A stretch of DNA of 8,375 nucleotides from Desulfobacterales bacterium S5133MH16 (GTDB lineage: Bacteria > Desulfobacterota > Desulfobacteria > Desulfobacterales > UBA11574): contig MAXL01000540.1 of assembly GCA_001751005.1 (NCBI GenBank), forward strand, positions 1-8,375, given 5' to 3'. Numbering within the stretch: the first letter of the stretch is position 1; each line of letters opens with the position of its first letter. Shown here piece after piece: positions 6,467 through 8,375 of this stretch. A model generated the notes under the pieces. That model ran no database searches and was not told the DNA's origin. It worked only from the letters and a program-made list of their open reading frames with translations. Position numbers and translations under genes: made by a program.

Positions 6467-6929
6467 CAATCTTTACCTTTTTGCCTAGTTTTTTCAGGAT
6501 TTTATTGGTCTTAGAAATGCTTATGTTACCATGATATTCCCCATCGACTACCAGGATGGGACCCAAAGCGCAGGCCCCTAAACAATTGACTGTCTCAAAG
6601 GTAAATTCCAGATCGGGAGTGGTCTCACCCGCCTGTATCTGCAGAACACGTTCGATATTATCCTTCATAAGCGGTACCCTCCGCACATGACAGGCAGTGC
6701 CCGTACATAATTTCATTTCATGTCGGCCCCGGGGTTCGAGACTGAACGCCTTGTAAAAGGTGCCCAGCTCGTAAAGCTGGCTTATGGGAACTTCAAGGAA
6801 GGCACTGACAAGGTTGAGTGCTTCCCGGTTGAGATAATTATATTCTCTTTGCACATCCAGGAGGATGGGAACCAGGAATCCTTTGTTGCTGTGGTATTTG
6901 TCAATGATTTTCTTTATCCTTGCTTTCAT
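6453..6929 (-). CDS. nuoE: NuoE-like thioredoxin-fold [2Fe-2S] subunit
   Basis: This is the small subunit that pairs with NuoF in complex I, HydC/HndA-type hydrogenases and related diaphorases. The 158 residues match the family length. A helical N-terminal part (about 1-65, with the typical GFLVPILLDVQ...NYL and LYELGTFYKAF blocks) precedes a thioredoxin-like domain. Its [2Fe-2S] ligands are C75 and C80 (CTGTAC) and C116 and C120 (NCLGAC). The start ATG follows AAAGGA by 7 nt. It begins only 10 nt after the porB stop and overlaps the NuoF-like gene, placing the flavoprotein module in one operon with the 2-oxoacid oxidoreductase. In name it is paralogous to complex I NuoE; the company it keeps points to a soluble enzyme. 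Confidence 0.93.
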   Translation of the reverse strand: MKARIKKIIDKYHSNKGFLVPILLDVQREYNYLNREALNLVSAFLEVPISQLYELGTFYKAFSLEPRGRHEMKLCTGTACHVRRVPLMKDNIERVLQIQAGETTPDLEFTFETVNCLGACALGPILVVDGEYHGNISISKTNKILKKLGKKVKIDEEN

Positions 6930-6939
6930 TAGTGTTCCT

Positions 6940-7863
6940 TTAAAGAGCAGTTTTTGCTTTCAGTTTATTATATTCGTGGGTTACTCTTTCCTGAATTTCA
7001 TCGACCAGCTCCGGGGTCAAATGACGAAATCTTCCCTGTGGCTTCAAATAGTCCAAAACCGGTCTGAGCTCGGGAACATCCACGGTTATCCGGTATTTCC
7101 CGTTTTCCACTTCATACAGGGGAAACACCCCGGTTTCAACAGCCAATCTGCCGATCCAGATGGCCTTATTCGGAGGCACCCGCCACCCGGTAGGACAGAC
7201 AGAGAGGACATGAATATAGGCCGGGCCGTTAATACGGGCTGCTTTTTTCACTTTCTGAATGAGATCAAATGGGTAACTGGAACAGGATGTGGCTACATAG
7301 GGAATGTTGTGGGCAACAGCAATTTCAGCCATGTTTTTTTTCCAGGTGATTTGACCGGGTGTAAGTTTTCCGGCCGGCGAGGTCGTGGTGGCAGCCCCAA
7401 AAGGAGTAGACGAGGATCGCTGTATGCCCGTGTTCATATATGCTTCATTATCATAACAAACATAGAGAAAGTTATGTCCTCTTTCAAAAGCGCCGGATAA
7501 AGACTGAAGCCCGATATCAGCGGTAGCCCCATCACCGCCCATACCGAGAAAAACGGTTCCTTTATCGGGAAGTTTGCCTTTCCGGATCAGAGCCTTGGTT
7601 CCCGCCTCAACGCCGCTGGCCACCGCAGAGGTATTCTCAAAGGCCACATGAATCCAGGGCACTCGCCAGTTGGTGAAGGGCAGGGGGGAAGAAACTATTT
7701 CCATACAACCCGTTGCGCTGGAAACAATCACATTTTGTCCAAGCGCTTTGGCCACCATCCTTACGGCTAAGGCTTCGGCACACCCCTGACAGGCCCGATG
7801 ACCCGGAGAAAAGTATTCTTTTTTGGTTATAAGGCGACTCGCGTAAACATTAAATGTTTCCAT
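6940..7863 (-). CDS. porB: Pyruvate (2-oxoacid):ferredoxin oxidoreductase, beta subunit
   Basis: This is the thiamine-diphosphate-binding subunit, which with PorA, gamma and delta subunits converts pyruvate and CoA to acetyl-CoA, CO2 and reduced ferredoxin. The 307 residues fit PorB. The TPP/Mg motif is GDGATADIGLQ (110-120), extending to YDNEAYMNTGIQ (137-148), where D138/N139 and the NTG triad are typical. The [4Fe-4S] ligands are C25 and C28 (HRACQGCAEA), C53 (SATGCMEI) and C223 (VCPTGW). Its ATG shares one base with the porA stop (TAATG), a sign of coupling. Sequence alone does not separate pyruvate from 2-oxoisovalerate or other 2-oxoacids; pyruvate is the default because this beta/alpha style is common in PorB annotations. 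Confidence 0.93.
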   Translation of the reverse strand: METFNVYASRLITKKEYFSPGHRACQGCAEALAVRMVAKALGQNVIVSSATGCMEIVSSPLPFTNWRVPWIHVAFENTSAVASGVEAGTKALIRKGKLPDKGTVFLGMGGDGATADIGLQSLSGAFERGHNFLYVCYDNEAYMNTGIQRSSSTPFGAATTTSPAGKLTPGQITWKKNMAEIAVAHNIPYVATSCSSYPFDLIQKVKKAARINGPAYIHVLSVCPTGWRVPPNKAIWIGRLAVETGVFPLYEVENGKYRITVDVPELRPVLDYLKPQGRFRHLTPELVDEIQERVTHEYNKLKAKTAL

Positions 7864-8375
7864 TATTCTCTGACTCCGTAAATGATGTAATCTTCCTGTC
7901 TCACCTTGCCTTTGGCCATCTGTTCGGTTTTTTCAAACATGGCAATATAGTCCTCAACGGTTACGTCTCGTCCCGCAAGTCCACAAAGGAAATTGGTGAT
8001 GGTCGGCATGTTTTCTTCCAAGTAAAGGGCGGAACGAATCTCGCTTGCCACCGGGCCACCGGGCCCGCCATAGGAAATCGCCCGATCCATGACAATAATT
8101 TGTTTGACACCCCGGACAGCCTCCCGAAATTCTTCAAAGGGGAAGGGACGCCAGAGCCTTAATTTGACCTGACCCACGGATCTGCCCTGGGCTCGGAGCT
8201 CTTCTACGGCAATGGAGACGGTTTCTCCAACACTTCCCATGCTCAGAAAAACGGTCTCAGCTCCCTCAGCGTGATAGGTTTCAACGGGTTTATAGTATCG
8301 GCCCGCCAGAGCTCCCATAACTTTCCAGCATTTCAGAATTACAGGCCTGGAATGTATAAGATGCTGGTCTTGAGC
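7863..8375 (-). CDS. porA: Pyruvate (2-oxoacid):ferredoxin oxidoreductase, alpha subunit (3' part only)
   Basis: The frame runs off the right edge, so only the last 170 residues are visible; the ATG at 8318 is internal, since upstream codons read LIHSRPVILKCWKVMG and continue the fold. The visible part is the end of the alpha subunit: the linker KCWKVMGALAGRYYKPVE and the C-terminal domain with VFLSMGSVGETVSIAVEEL, the block VKLRLWRPFPFEEFREAV, and VMDRAISYGGPGGPVASEI. These match the domain that follows the pyrimidine-binding region of PorA. It precedes porB with a one-base overlap, and the gamma and delta (PorG/PorD) subunits, if separate, should lie upstream, beyond the window. The exact 2-oxoacid specificity cannot be read from this fragment. 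Confidence 0.9.
   Translation of the reverse strand, partial: AQDQHLIHSRPVILKCWKVMGALAGRYYKPVETYHAEGAETVFLSMGSVGETVSIAVEELRAQGRSVGQVKLRLWRPFPFEEFREAVRGVKQIIVMDRAISYGGPGGPVASEIRSALYLEENMPTITNFLCGLAGRDVTVEDYIAMFEKTEQMAKGKVRQEDYIIYGVRE

Noticed and set aside
6467..6469. TTG as the start codon of the NuoF-like gene
   Set aside because: An ATG follows directly at 6466 with a suitable AAGG upstream, so the ATG is the more likely start; the difference is one residue.
6865..7500. A 211-codon plus-strand ORF
   Set aside because: It is antisense to porB and the start of the NuoE-like gene, both of which carry complete cofactor motifs.

Overview
The window looks like part of the chromosome of a strictly anaerobic, Fe-S-rich bacterium, most likely a sulfate reducer or relative in Desulfobacterota. 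This is inferred from gene content: a multi-subunit 2-oxoacid:ferredoxin oxidoreductase, a HydB/HndC-type NADH-binding flavoprotein, an oxygen-sensitive class I fumarase and small repeat elements. No taxonomic marker is present. All recognisable genes except the first run on the minus strand, so they are transcribed from the right end of the window to the left.

Right block (8375 down to 3840, minus strand). The 3' part of porA is followed by porB, a NuoE-like subunit, a NuoF-like subunit and a short NuoG/HoxU-like iron-sulfur subunit. The first four are tightly packed or overlapping, which indicates one operon. PorAB oxidises pyruvate (or a related 2-oxoacid) to the acyl-CoA and passes electrons to ferredoxin. 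The NuoEF plus HoxU-like trio is a diaphorase module (FMN, NAD(H) site, several Fe-S clusters) without a hydrogenase or formate dehydrogenase catalytic domain. The layout suggests electron exchange between ferredoxin and NAD(H) coupled to 2-oxoacid oxidation. The NuoF-like gene stops just before its expected C-terminal two-[4Fe-4S] ferredoxin domain. That domain is present immediately downstream in another frame, with no good start of its own and one ligand cysteine replaced by tyrosine.

Intergenic region (3411-3839). It contains a perfect 12-bp bidirectional terminator hairpin, a 141-bp fully symmetric inverted-repeat element resembling a MITE, and a promoter with a consensus -35 box facing the fumarase gene.

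Left block (3410 down to 1144, minus strand). A complete single-chain class I fumarate hydratase is followed by a YkgJ-type CxxC..CC cysteine-cluster protein. The two overlap by ATGA and are probably translationally coupled.

Left end. The plus-strand gene up to 1004 is cut at its 5' end by the window edge. It encodes a charged low-complexity linker and a compact C-terminal domain of unknown role, and is visibly more AT-rich than the metabolic genes. It converges with the fumarase operon. The gap between them holds what looks like the broken 5' end of a tyrosine-recombinase gene, with its ribosome binding site intact.
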